Part shown: one piece after another, positions 33,952 to 42,812 of the stretch
Layout: each line of letters begins with the position of its first letter
Numbering within the stretch: the stretch's first letter is position 1
Assembly (NCBI GenBank): GCA_000720805.1
Contig: JODI01000011.1
Location: 80,013-144,012, forward strand
DNA from: Streptomyces violaceoruber
GTDB lineage: Bacteria; Actinomycetota; Actinomycetes; Streptomycetales; Streptomycetaceae
Length of the DNA stretch: 64,000 nucleotides
Direction of reading: 5' to 3'
Program-made: the position numbers and the translations under genes
The notes under the pieces: model-generated
The model's database searches: none
What the model saw: the letters and a program-made list of their open reading frames with translations, nothing else
What the model was told of the DNA's origin: nothing

Positions 33952-34890
33952 TCACGCCGTGCCGAGCGCGGTGTCGCGGGCGGCGCGGAACGCGGGGTAC
34001 GGGTCGCGGTCCGGGTAGGACCACGGGGCGGGGGTGGGGTGCTCGCCTATGCGGTGGAACAGGGCGGCGGCCTCGGCGCCGCGGCCCTCGCAGACCTTGG
34101 CGTGGGCGAGGAAGTTGAGGTCGACGAGGCGGCGGGGGTGGCCCTCGTGCTCCCACTCCAGCCACCAGTCGAACGCGGCCTTCATCACCTGCCTGGCCCG
34201 GCGGCCGGTCCAGTGGCCGGAGGCGGCCGGGTCCGGGGGTTCGTGTCCGGTGGTGGCGAGGACGCGGTAGCGCTCGGCGTGCGCGACGACCGGGAGGATC
34301 GCGAGCGGCGAGTCGGCCGGGGCCTGCTCGGCGGCCCAGTTGGCGAAGTCGTAGACCTCGTGCAACGGGTCCGGGCCCACGTCGGCGCGGTGCTCGGCGA
34401 GGCGGGCGACCATCAGGTGGTGGGCGTGGTGGTGGTCGGGGTGCCGGGCGCGGACCTCGCCGAAGAGGTGGACGACCTCCTCACCGGCGCCCACCGTGTG
34501 CTCCAGCATGAGCAGGCCGAGCCAGGGGGTGGGGTCGGCGGGTGCCAGCGCGGCGGCGGACCGGCAGGCCTCGCGGGCCCGGACCGCCTTCTCCTTGCCG
34601 CGCAGGGCCCGCCGGACCTGGGCGAGGGCGAGCAGGACGGCGGCGTCGGCGGAGTCGGGCTCGGCGAGCAGCCAGTCGTTCGCCCAGGCGGCGCAGTAGG
34701 GCTCCAGGGCGAGGACGGTGACCCGGTGGCCCCTCAGGTCCCAGTCGTCGCCGGTGTGGGCGAGCAGCGTACGGGCGGCCTGCCAGCGCCCCTGCGCCAA
34801 CGCGGCCCGCGCGGAGGCGAGTTCGACGTCGTCGAGGGCAGCGTCGAGCGCGTGGGCGGCGGCGCGTCTGCGGCCTGGCTTCCGGATCAC
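33952..34890 (-). CDS. TPR-like helical repeat protein, unknown function
   Basis: A 312-residue soluble protein made of helix pairs resembling degenerate tetratricopeptide repeats (ASARAALAQGRWQAARTLL; AAVLLALAQVRRALRGKEK; LNFLAHAKVCEGRGAEAAALF). It is a streptomycete family without assigned function; such folds usually bind partner proteins. GTG at 34890 is chosen because GGAG lies 6 bases upstream and the reading begins VIRKPGRRRAAAH. The frame continues open to 35367, but that part is 34-codon repeats of low-complexity sequence and is probably not translated. Confidence 0.72.
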   Translation of the reverse strand: MIRKPGRRRAAAHALDAALDDVELASARAALAQGRWQAARTLLAHTGDDWDLRGHRVTVLALEPYCAAWANDWLLAEPDSADAAVLLALAQVRRALRGKEKAVRAREACRSAAALAPADPTPWLGLLMLEHTVGAGEEVVHLFGEVRARHPDHHHAHHLMVARLAEHRADVGPDPLHEVYDFANWAAEQAPADSPLAILPVVAHAERYRVLATTGHEPPDPAASGHWTGRRARQVMKAAFDWWLEWEHEGHPRRLVDLNFLAHAKVCEGRGAEAAALFHRIGEHPTPAPWSYPDRDPYPAFRAARDTALGTA

Positions 34891-35773
34891 TTCGGCTCCG
34901 AGGAACGGCGCCTGTAAGCGCACACGAGAGGGGTCATGGGGGCGCCCGGGCGCGAGCGCGGTCGAACCCGGGGGTGCGTGCGGCCGTACGGCGGAGGGGA
35001 CGGCGATGCCGGCCGCCGAGGTGACGGGCACCCGGGCGGCGGACACCGGGGCGGGAACGTGGCGAACGGCGCGCACGGCCCGCACGGTCCGCGCGGGCTT
35101 CGAGTCGGTCGCCCAGGTGGGCGGCACCGAGGTGGCGGGCACCGAGATGGCGAGCACCCGGACGGGCGCCTGCCGCGCGGCACACACGCTCCGCACGGGC
35201 TGCAAGTCAGTCGCCCAGGTGGGCGGCACCGAAATGGCGGGCACCCGGGCGGGCGCGTACCGAACGGCGCGCGTGGTCCGCCCGGCCCGCGCGCGCTGCG
35301 ACGGGCACGCCTCGAGGGCGAGGGGTGGCGGGGGTGGGGACACCGCGGGAACTTCCTCACGCGACACGGCTCGCCGTCGGCAGGGAGACGACGTGCCGGC
35401 CGGCCGTCTGGTCCGGACGTTTCGGCTTTTGCCAGCAGCTGATCACGCACAGCCAACCGGCAGCCAATACTTTCCGTCAAGGCCCGCCGGGATGTTACAC
35501 GCTTCAACTGCTGGGATTCACAGCGGACTTGTGAGGCGCGGCGGAACGTGAACGTCCGATTCGCCGGTCCGCTGTGGCGTACGCCATGGCGCCGCGTGGC
35601 CCGGCACCGCACCATGGCAAGTAGGTCGTACCCCCCGCCCTTGATCGACCCGGGCGGCGTGACCGAGTCAAGCGCCCGGATCCGGGTACTCCCAGGGGCA
35701 AGCCGGGCCCTGGGCCGCTACAGTCAGCCCCCTACGCATCCCGTTGCCCGGCCGGATGATCGAGGTACGCAGC
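34891..35773. repeat. 883-bp gene-poor gap with 102-bp repeats
   Basis: Two imperfect copies of a 102-bp unit begin at 35095 and 35197 (shared core GTCGCCCAGGTGGGCGGCACC, with a partial third copy to the left from about 35016). The period is a multiple of three, so frames on both strands stay open, but no ribosome site, no family match and no plausible protein was seen. The right part (35380-35770) holds no repeats and no gene; the transporter promoter should be there. Confidence 0.65.
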
Positions 35774-36667
35774 GTGTCTGTACTGGTTCTTGTTCTCGCC
35801 GTGAGCGCGGCCTGCTGTCTGGGCTTCGGGTTCGTGCTCCAGCAGAACGCGGCCCGGCAGGCACCGCTGAGTGACTTCCTCTCGCCCCGGCTGCTCCTGG
35901 ACCTGATGAGGGTGCCCCGCTGGCTCGGCGGCATCGCGCTGATGGTGGCCGGCATGGTCCTCGGCGCGATCGCGCTGGGCCAGGGCGAGATCTCCCTGGT
36001 GGAACCCCTCCTCGCGACGAACCTGCTGTTCGCCCTCGCCCTCTCCCGCAAGCAGAGCAAGCAACCGCTGGGCCGCCAGGGCTGGGCGGGGCTCCTGCTG
36101 CTCGCGGGCGGGGTGACCGCGTTCATCGTGGCGGGCGAGCCGCGCGGCGGCACCGCGGTCACCGATCCGCTGCGCCACTGGCTGATCATCGGCGTGATGA
36201 TCGGCCTCGCCCTGCTGCTCACGACCTACGCCAAGCGTTCCCGGCTGAGCGCCGCCCCGGTGCTGCTGGCGCTGGCCGCCGGAATGCTCTACGGCGTGCA
36301 GGACGCGCTGACCCGGGTGAGCGGCCAGCGGTTCTCCGGGGGCGGCCTGGTCGAGGTGCTGACCGGCTGGCAGCCGTACGCCGTGCTGGTGCTCGGCGTG
36401 ACCGGGCTGGTCCTGGTGCAGAGCGCGTTCGAGACCGCGCCGCTGCGGATGTCGCTGCCCGCGCTGACCGCCGCCCAGCCGCTGGCCGGAATCGTCTGCG
36501 GCGTCGGCTTCCTCGGCGACCGGCTGCGTACCGACACGGGCGCGCTGGCCTGGGAGGCGGCGGGGCTCGCGGCGATCGTGGTCGGCATCGTGCTGCTGGG
36601 CCTGCATCCGGCGATGCCGTCCGGTGCGACGGAGACCGAGCGGGCACGGGACCTGCAGCCGTACTGA
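35774..36667 (+). CDS. DMT (EamA-like) transporter
   Basis: A 297-residue membrane protein with about nine to ten hydrophobic helices. The first two-helix repeat (VLVLAVSAACCLGFGFVLQ; GGIALMVAGMVLGAIALGQG) has the Glu-containing EISLVEPLLATNLLFAL segment typical of drug/metabolite transporters. Substrate and direction are unknown. I take the GTG at 35774, which has GAGG 8 bases upstream; an ATG six codons earlier lacks such a site. Confidence 0.83.
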   Translation: MSVLVLVLAVSAACCLGFGFVLQQNAARQAPLSDFLSPRLLLDLMRVPRWLGGIALMVAGMVLGAIALGQGEISLVEPLLATNLLFALALSRKQSKQPLGRQGWAGLLLLAGGVTAFIVAGEPRGGTAVTDPLRHWLIIGVMIGLALLLTTYAKRSRLSAAPVLLALAAGMLYGVQDALTRVSGQRFSGGGLVEVLTGWQPYAVLVLGVTGLVLVQSAFETAPLRMSLPALTAAQPLAGIVCGVGFLGDRLRTDTGALAWEAAGLAAIVVGIVLLGLHPAMPSGATETERARDLQPY

Positions 36668-36727
36668 GGACGGCTCCCCTCGGCCCGTGCGGGTCGCCCG
36701 GACGCGGCCCCCTGCTTGGATGGGGTC

Positions 36728-37252
36728 ATGAGCGCTGCTGACGAGATCCTCGACATCGTCGACGAGAACGACCGGGTCACCGGGCAGTCCCCGCGCGGCG
36801 AGGCGTACGCGCGGGGCCTGCGCCACCGCTGTGTCTTCATCCAGGCCAGGGACGCCGAGGGCCGGCTGTTCGTCCACCGCCGCACACCGGACAAGCTGGT
36901 TTTCCCCTCGATGTACGACATGTTCGTCGGCGGAGTCGTCGGCGCGGGCGAGTCCTACGACGACGCGGCCCTGCGCGAGGCCGAGGAGGAACTGGGTGTC
37001 ACGGGCCTCCCCCGCCCCGAGTACCTCTTCAAGTTCCTCTACGACGACGGCGCCGGCCGGACCTGGTGGTCGGCGGTGTACCAAGTCCGCTGTGAACTCC
37101 CGGTCAGCCCTCAGACCGAGGAGGTGGCCTGGCACGACTTCCTGTCCGAGGACGAGGTGGAACGCCGCCTGCGGGAGTGGGAGTGGGTACCGGACGGCCT
37201 GGCTGCGTACGAGCGGCTGAAAGCGTACCGGGCGGGCGTGTCCGGCGCGTGA
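36728..37252 (+). CDS. NUDIX hydrolase
   Basis: A 174-residue pyrophosphohydrolase. The Nudix box runs from GGVVGAGESYDDAALREAEEELG (about residues 72-94) and matches G-x5-E-x7-REUxEExGU with the two catalytic Glu present. The N-terminus DEILDIVDENDRVTGQSPRGEAY resembles the isopentenyl-diphosphate isomerase/YfcD-like subgroup. The substrate is open. The ATG at 36728 follows GGATGGGGTC. Confidence 0.9.
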   Translation: MSAADEILDIVDENDRVTGQSPRGEAYARGLRHRCVFIQARDAEGRLFVHRRTPDKLVFPSMYDMFVGGVVGAGESYDDAALREAEEELGVTGLPRPEYLFKFLYDDGAGRTWWSAVYQVRCELPVSPQTEEVAWHDFLSEDEVERRLREWEWVPDGLAAYERLKAYRAGVSGA

Positions 37253-37331
37253 GCACGACCACGAACCGGGCGGGCGCCCTGGTGAGGCGGCCGGATGCCC
37301 CCGCGCGAGACGGCCGGATAGGGTCCTCGGC

Positions 37332-37724
37332 GTGATCGAATTCGCACGGAACGTCCGACTGTGGTTCGCCCCCCAGGAGCTCAGGCAGGAGGGCGGCACC
37401 CCCGACTACCGCTTCTCGCTGGCGAACGAGCGCACCTTCCTCGCCTGGCTGCGCACCGCGCTCGCGCTGATCGGCGGCGGTTTCGCCGTGGACCAGTTCC
37501 TGCCGGACCTGCGCTGGGGCTGGCGGGTCGGTCTCGCGCTCGCGCTGCTCGCGGCGGGCGTGCTGTGCTCGCTGCGGGCGGTCAACCACTGGATCCGCTG
37601 CGAACGGGCCATGCGCCGGGGTGAGGACCTGCCGGCCTCCCGCTTCCCGGCGCTGCTGGGCCTCGCGGTCGCGGTCGTGGCTGTCGCCATGGTCCTCGTG
37701 GTGCTCGTCGGGTGGGAAGGATGA
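37332..37724 (+). CDS. DUF202/YidH family membrane protein
   Basis: A 130-residue protein with three predicted helices. The signature YRFSLANERTFLAWLRTALALI (Arg-Thr-x-Leu-Ala-Trp-x-Arg) precedes helix 1. Function unknown. GTG start. It overlaps the next DUF202 gene by 4 bp. Confidence 0.88.
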   Translation: MIEFARNVRLWFAPQELRQEGGTPDYRFSLANERTFLAWLRTALALIGGGFAVDQFLPDLRWGWRVGLALALLAAGVLCSLRAVNHWIRCERAMRRGEDLPASRFPALLGLAVAVVAVAMVLVVLVGWEG

Positions 37725-38047
37725 CCGGCGCGGTGGCGGCCCCGGACCGGGATCCCGGGCTGCAACCGGAGCGGACCCGGCTCGCCTGGCGCCGTACGAC
37801 CCTGTCGAGCACGGGGGCGGCCCTGCTCGCCATGAAGACCACGCTGCACGGCGGGACCTCGGCGACCGCCGTGACCGTCTGCGCCCTGTGCGGCGCCCTG
37901 TGGCTGGGCTTCCTGCTGGTCGCCCACCGGCGCATCCGCGCCCTGTCGGCGACGAGCAGCCCACCGGCACTGACACCCCGGCACGCGACGGCGGGAGCGC
38001 TGCTGACGGTGGCGCTGGCCGTCTGCGCGGCGGCACTCGTCTTCTAG
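37721..38047 (+). CDS. Second DUF202 family membrane protein
   Basis: A 108-residue protein with the same QPERTRLAWRRTTLSSTGAAL signature and three helices. ATGA overlap with the preceding DUF202 gene indicates coupled translation; the two probably form a heteromer. It ends 120 bp before the acyl-CoA operon. Confidence 0.87.
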   Translation: MTGAVAAPDRDPGLQPERTRLAWRRTTLSSTGAALLAMKTTLHGGTSATAVTVCALCGALWLGFLLVAHRRIRALSATSSPPALTPRHATAGALLTVALAVCAAALVF

Positions 38048-38110
38048 GGCCCTGTGCCGCCGGGCGGCCTGGGGTGGCCCCGATCACGTTCGTCTCCCCT
38101 ACTGGACGAC

Positions 38111-38128
38111 ATACCGACCGGTCGGCAT
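38111..38128. promoter_or_regulatory. TetR-type operator A, copy 1
   Basis: ATACCGACCGGTCGGCAT, with a perfect 12-bp palindrome CCGACCGGTCGG (38114-38125), lies 40-57 bp upstream of the phosphotransferase start. Twelve bases are identical to the site before the short-chain dehydrogenase operon at 43637-43650. Confidence 0.75.
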
Positions 38129-38167
38129 CATTGGTCGAGTCGTGTTCACCCGCCTGTAGGAGCATTG

Positions 38168-39199
38168 ATGAGCCCCGACCACCCGCCAGGACTCGATCTC
38201 GACCGGCTGCGCGCCCTGCTCGACCGTGAGCGGCCCGGTCTGGTGCACGGCCCGCTGACCGGCCGGTTGATCGAGGGCGGACGGTCGAACCTCACGTACG
38301 CGGTCTCCGACGGCAGCGCGCAGTGGGTCGTACGACGGCCACCGCTCGGCCATGTCCTGGCCACCGCGCACGACATGAGGCGCGAGCACCGCGTGATCAG
38401 CGCGCTGCACCCGACGAACGTGCCGGTGCCGCGCCCGGTGCTGCTGTGCGAGGACCCCGAGAACGGGGCGGCGCCCGGGTCGCCGTTCTACGTCATGGAG
38501 TTCGTTGAGGGCACCCCCTACCGCACCGCCGACCAGCTGGCCCCGCTCGGCCCCGAGCGCACCCGGGACGTGGTCCTCGCCCTGGTCGACACGCTGGTCG
38601 AGCTGCACGCGGTGGATCCGGCCGAGGTCGGCCTGGCGGATTTCGGCCGGCCCGAGGGTTTCCTGGACCGACAGCTGCGGCGTTGGGGCAAGCAGCTGGA
38701 CGCCTCCCGCAACCGCGAGCTGGCCGGCGTCGACGAGCTGCACGCGGCGCTGGGCCGGCAGCTGCCCGAGTCCCCCGCGCCCGCCGTCATACACGGCGAC
38801 TACCGGCTCGACAACGTCCTCATCGGCGACGACGACAAGATCAGGGCGATCCTGGACTGGGAGATGTCGACGCTCGGCGACCCGCTCACCGACCTGGGCC
38901 TGCTGGTGATGTACAGCATGCCGCTCGGTATGCCCGACTCACCGGTGTCCACGACCGCGGAGGCCGCCGGGCACCCGGCGCCCGGCGAGCTGATCGAACG
39001 GTACGCCGCCCGCTCGGGGCGCGACGTGTCCGCGGTGTCCTGGTACACGGCGTTCGCGTGGTTCAAGCTCGCCGTGATCCTGGAGGGCATCCACTACCGC
39101 TACACCCTGGGCCAGACGGTCGGCCGCGGTTTCGACCGCATCGGCGACCTGGTCCCGGTCTTCATCGAGCACGGCCTGACCACCCTTCAGGAGGGCTGA
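38168..39199 (+). CDS. Phosphotransferase family protein (ACAD10/11 N-domain-like)
   Basis: A 343-residue aminoglycoside-phosphotransferase-fold protein. The catalytic loop is VIHGDYRLDNVLIG (about residue 210) and the metal-binding DW is AILDWEMSTLGDPLTDLG. In actinobacteria and in mammalian ACAD10/11 this kinase type is paired with acyl-CoA dehydrogenases and acts on hydroxyacyl-CoA; here the acyl-CoA dehydrogenase gene follows after 5 bp. TGTAGGAGCATTG precedes the ATG. Operator A lies in the promoter. Confidence 0.88.
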   Translation: MSPDHPPGLDLDRLRALLDRERPGLVHGPLTGRLIEGGRSNLTYAVSDGSAQWVVRRPPLGHVLATAHDMRREHRVISALHPTNVPVPRPVLLCEDPENGAAPGSPFYVMEFVEGTPYRTADQLAPLGPERTRDVVLALVDTLVELHAVDPAEVGLADFGRPEGFLDRQLRRWGKQLDASRNRELAGVDELHAALGRQLPESPAPAVIHGDYRLDNVLIGDDDKIRAILDWEMSTLGDPLTDLGLLVMYSMPLGMPDSPVSTTAEAAGHPAPGELIERYAARSGRDVSAVSWYTAFAWFKLAVILEGIHYRYTLGQTVGRGFDRIGDLVPVFIEHGLTTLQEG

Positions 39200-39204
39200 C
39201 GGAC

Positions 39205-40419
39205 ATGGACTTCGCGTTCGACGCGCGCACCGAGGAACTGCGCGCCAAGCTGCTCGCCTTCATGGACGAGTACGTCTACCCCGCCGAGGCCGTCGCGGAG
39301 GAGCAGCGCACCGCACTCGCCTCCCCGTGGGACACCCCGGCCGTGGTCGAGGAGCTGAAGGCCGAGGCACGCGGGCAGGGCCTGTGGAACCTGTTCCTGC
39401 CGGACGCCGAGTACGGCGCCGGGCTGACCAACCTCCAGTACGCGCCGCTCGCCGAGATCACCGGCCGCTCCCCGCAGTTGGCGCCCACGGTGACGAACTG
39501 CGCCGCACCCGACACCGGCAACATGGAGGTGCTGACGCAGTTCGGCGACGAGCAGCAGAAGAAGCAGTGGCTGGAGCCGCTGCTGACGGGAGAGATCCGC
39601 TCGGCGTTCGCGATGACCGAGCCGGAGGTGGCCTCCTCCGACGCCACCAACATCACCACGCACATCCGGCGGGACGGCGACGACTACGTCATCACCGGCC
39701 GGAAGTGGTACATCTCCGGGGCGATGAACCCGGACTGCAAGATCTTCATCGTGATGGGCAAGACGGACCCGGACGGGGAGGACATCCGCCGTCAGCAGTC
39801 CATGGTGCTGGTTCCCCGCGACACCCCGGGCGTCACCGTCGAGCGGGCGATGAAGGTGTTCGGCTACGAGGACCACTACCACGGCGGCCACGCCGAGGTG
39901 ATCTTCGACCACGCGCGCGTGCCGGTGACGAACCTGATCGGCGGGGAGGGCGGCGGCTTTGCCATCGCCCAGGCCCGCCTGGGTCCGGGGCGTATCCACC
40001 ACTGCATGCGGCTGATCGGCATGGCCGAGCGGGCCATCGAGCTGATGTGCAGGCGGGCCGTCTCGCGCGACGCCTTCGGCAAGGCGCTGGCCCAGCAGGG
40101 CGTGGTCCACAACTGGATCGCCGACGCGCGGGTGACGGTCGAGCAGCTTCGGCTGCTGGTGCTGAAGACGGCCTGGCTGATGGACACGGTGGGCAACCGG
40201 GGCGCGCACGCGGAGATCCAGGCCATCAAGATCGCCACGCCCCGCGCGGTCGTCGACATCATCGACCGGGCGATCCAGCTGCACGGCGCGGGCGGTGTCA
40301 GCCAGGACTTCCCGCTCGCCGAGCTGTACGCCGGCGCCCGTACCCTCATGATCGCCGACGGCCCGGACGAGGTGCACCAGCGGTCGCTGGCCCGGCGGGA
40401 GCTGAAGAAGTACCTGTGA
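39205..40419 (+). CDS. Acyl-CoA dehydrogenase family protein
   Basis: A 404-residue FAD flavoenzyme of the ACAD fold. Flavin-binding segments are FAMTEPEVASSDATNI and ITGRKWYISGA. The helical C-domain ends ADGPDEVHQRSLARRELKKY. It is a long-chain/ACAD11-type member by its RMAxxIxxxD-free C-terminus and pairing with the kinase-like gene. AGGAGG sits upstream of the ATG at 39205. Last gene of the plus-strand operon, ending at a bidirectional terminator. Confidence 0.92.
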   Translation: MDFAFDARTEELRAKLLAFMDEYVYPAEAVAEEQRTALASPWDTPAVVEELKAEARGQGLWNLFLPDAEYGAGLTNLQYAPLAEITGRSPQLAPTVTNCAAPDTGNMEVLTQFGDEQQKKQWLEPLLTGEIRSAFAMTEPEVASSDATNITTHIRRDGDDYVITGRKWYISGAMNPDCKIFIVMGKTDPDGEDIRRQQSMVLVPRDTPGVTVERAMKVFGYEDHYHGGHAEVIFDHARVPVTNLIGGEGGGFAIAQARLGPGRIHHCMRLIGMAERAIELMCRRAVSRDAFGKALAQQGVVHNWIADARVTVEQLRLLVLKTAWLMDTVGNRGAHAEIQAIKIATPRAVVDIIDRAIQLHGAGGVSQDFPLAELYAGARTLMIADGPDEVHQRSLARRELKKYL

Positions 40420-40433
40420 GGTCGCGGCCCTGT

Positions 40434-40477
40434 CATGGGTGAGGGGCGGTCGCCATGGCGACCGCCCCTCACCCATG
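40434..40477. terminator. Bidirectional terminator, 44-bp perfect palindrome
   Basis: A continuous perfect palindrome centred on CCATGG between the acyl-CoA dehydrogenase stop and the stop of the convergent TetR gene. With no unpaired centre, the RNA loop must open about two pairs. It serves both operons. Confidence 0.85.
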
Positions 40478-40496
40478 GGGCCTTCCTGCGGCCTCC

Positions 40497-41099
40497 TTAC
40501 GGCCGCAGCGCCCGCAGCAGCAGGTCGGCCAGGTGGTCGGCGACCTCCTGCGGGCTGAGGGGGCCGGCGGGGCGGTACCAGGTGGACAGGTGGTGGACGG
40601 AGCCGAAGTGGTAGTCGACCACCAGGTCGGCGGGGGTCGCCTTGGAGAAGACGCCCGCCTGCTGGCCCTCCTCGATCAGGGCACGGAAGCGTTCGTGGTA
40701 GCGCCGGCGTTCGGCGCGCACCTGCTTGTTCTTCTCCGGGCTCAGGTGGTGCATCGAGCGGAAGAAGATCGCCGCGTCGTCGAGGTTGTCGATGGTGGTG
40801 ACGACGACGTCGGCCGCCGCGCCCCGCAGCCGCTTCTCGATGGGTTCGTCGGCGTTCGCGAAGGCGTCGAGTCTCTCCTGCTGGACGCGCAGCACACGCG
40901 CGTACACCTCGTGCAGGAGGTCGTCCTTGGAGCCGAAGTAGTGGTACAGGGCCCCCTTGGTGACTCCGGCCGCCTCGACGATCTCCTGCACCGAGGTGCG
41001 GTCGTAGCCCTGCTCCGCGAAGAGCCGGGTGGCGGCGGCGAGGAGCCGCTGGGGCACGGGGGTTCCGTCACCGTCCGTCGTCCTGGGCACTGCCGCCAC
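40497..41099 (-). CDS. TetR regulator of the surrounding acyl-CoA operons
   Basis: A 200-residue TetR protein. The N-terminal helix-turn-helix is TSVQEIVEAAGVTKGALYHYFGSKDDLL (about residues 35-62), followed by a helical ligand domain of the FadR/PaaR-like kind that senses acyl-CoA. Third gene of the minus-strand operon after the dehydrogenase and ligase, so it is probably autoregulated through the operator at 43637. GTG start with GGAAGG upstream. Confidence 0.88.
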   Translation of the reverse strand: MAAVPRTTDGDGTPVPQRLLAAATRLFAEQGYDRTSVQEIVEAAGVTKGALYHYFGSKDDLLHEVYARVLRVQQERLDAFANADEPIEKRLRGAAADVVVTTIDNLDDAAIFFRSMHHLSPEKNKQVRAERRRYHERFRALIEEGQQAGVFSKATPADLVVDYHFGSVHHLSTWYRPAGPLSPQEVADHLADLLLRALRP

Positions 41100-41150
41100 C
41101 TGCCTTCCGTGTCTTTCTGCTGTTGCTGTTTCTAGCCGTTTGCTGCTGTT

Positions 41151-42812
41151 TCAGCCGTTCGGGCGGGAACGCAGCTCCCGCCGGAGGATCTTCCCACTCG
41201 TCGTCTTCGGCAAGTCGGGCAGGATCTCCACCTGACGCGGGTATTTGTAGGCGGCCAGTCTCTCTTTGCAGTACGCGGCCAGTTCACCGGGGTCGGTCTC
41301 GGCACCCGGACGCAGGCTGATGTACGCCTTGACGGTCTCGCCGCGGTACCCGTCGGGCACCCCGACGACGGCCGCCTCGCGCACCGCCGGGTGCGTGTAC
41401 AGCACGTCCTCGACCTCGCGCGGCCACACCTTGAAGCCGGACGCGTTGATCATGTCCTTCTTGCGGTCGACGACGTACAGCCAGCCCTGTGGGTCCATGA
41501 AGCCGATGTCGCCGGTGCGCAGTTCGCCGTCCGGGAAGGCCTCGGCGGTGGCGTCCGGGCGCCGCCAGTAACCGGGCACGACCTGCGGCCCGCGCACGAG
41601 GATCTCGCCCGGCTCACCGAAGGGCACCTCGGCGCCCTGGTCGTCGACGATCCGCACGACCGTCTCGGGCCCGGGCACGCCCACGGCGAGCGTCCCGGAG
41701 ACCGGGTCGACCGGCGCCTCGCGGGTGGGCGGTACGGAGGCGCAGGGCGCGCTGCACTCGGTCAGCCCGTAGCCGTTGCGGATGTACGGCCCGAAGCCGG
41801 CCCGGAACCTCTCGACCAGGGCGGGCGGCAGCGGGGCGCCACCGGAGGAGATGTTGACGAAGGAGGAGAAGTGGTCCGGGGTGACGTCCGGGTGGGCGGC
41901 CAGCGCCATGAAGGCGGTCGACGGGCCCACCGTGTACTGCGGCCGGTGCTCGGCGAACGCGTCGAGCACGACCCCGGCCTCGAAGCGGTACGCCAGGACG
42001 AGCGTGCCCGCGCTGTTCAGACACGCTCCGAACTGGCAGACCATGCCGGTGATGTGGAACAGCGGCGCCATCGCGAAGTAGACGGGCGCCTCGGGCAGCG
42101 CCAGTCCGGTGCGCTGCCGCTCGGCGTTGTACATGATGTTGCCGTGCGTGTTGGTGGCGCCCTTGGGCGTGCCGCTGGTGCCGGAGGTGTAGCTGATCAG
42201 CGCGATGTCGGTGGGTACGGAGTGCCGGTCGTCGGGCGCCTTGTGACCGGCCCGGGCGGCGGCCGTCAGGTCCTCGGCGTCCGGGGCCTGCGGCAGCCGC
42301 TCGAAGGTCAGCACACGCGCGTCCTGGCGGGTCTGGAAGTCCAGCTCGCATGCGGTGAGCACGATCCGCACCGGCGAGCCGGCGGCCGTGTCGCGCAGAT
42401 ACGACTCCCAGGCCCGGTCGGAGCAGATCAGCGCGGCCACCTCGCCGTCCTGGAGCACATGGCCGACCTCCCCCGACTTGTACATCGGGTTGACGGGCAC
42501 GACGGTCGCGCCCGCCTTCCAGGCGCCGAGCACGGCGAGCACGAAGTGGGGGGAGTTCTGCAGCAGCACCGCCACCCGGTCGCCGCGTTCCAGCCCCCGG
42601 GCGGCGAGGTGCCCGGCGACGGAGTCGCTCAGCTCGTCGACCTCGCGGTAGGTGAGGCGGCCGTCGAAGTAGGCGAGGAAGGTGCGGTCCGGGGTCTCGG
42701 CGACGGCCCGGCGCAGGGCGTGCACGAGGGAGTCGGCGGGGTCGATCGGGGCGCGCTGGGCTTCGTTGAGCAGGGAGAGCCAGGGCTTGGCGGCATACAG
42801 GGAGTCGGTCAC
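41151..42812 (-). CDS. Fatty acid-CoA ligase (AMP-dependent synthetase)
   Basis: A 553-residue ANL-superfamily acyl-CoA synthetase that activates a fatty acid with ATP. Motifs: P-loop-like SYTSGTSGTPKGATNTHGN (about 190), YGLTECSAPC, GELRTGDIGFMD, and the C-terminal Lys region PKTTSGKILRRELRS. The GTG at 42812 overlaps the stop of the upstream dehydrogenase gene by 4 bp, so I reject the long upstream extension of the frame. The TetR gene follows after 51 bp. Confidence 0.93.
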   Translation of the reverse strand: MTDSLYAAKPWLSLLNEAQRAPIDPADSLVHALRRAVAETPDRTFLAYFDGRLTYREVDELSDSVAGHLAARGLERGDRVAVLLQNSPHFVLAVLGAWKAGATVVPVNPMYKSGEVGHVLQDGEVAALICSDRAWESYLRDTAAGSPVRIVLTACELDFQTRQDARVLTFERLPQAPDAEDLTAAARAGHKAPDDRHSVPTDIALISYTSGTSGTPKGATNTHGNIMYNAERQRTGLALPEAPVYFAMAPLFHITGMVCQFGACLNSAGTLVLAYRFEAGVVLDAFAEHRPQYTVGPSTAFMALAAHPDVTPDHFSSFVNISSGGAPLPPALVERFRAGFGPYIRNGYGLTECSAPCASVPPTREAPVDPVSGTLAVGVPGPETVVRIVDDQGAEVPFGEPGEILVRGPQVVPGYWRRPDATAEAFPDGELRTGDIGFMDPQGWLYVVDRKKDMINASGFKVWPREVEDVLYTHPAVREAAVVGVPDGYRGETVKAYISLRPGAETDPGELAAYCKERLAAYKYPRQVEILPDLPKTTSGKILRRELRSRPNG

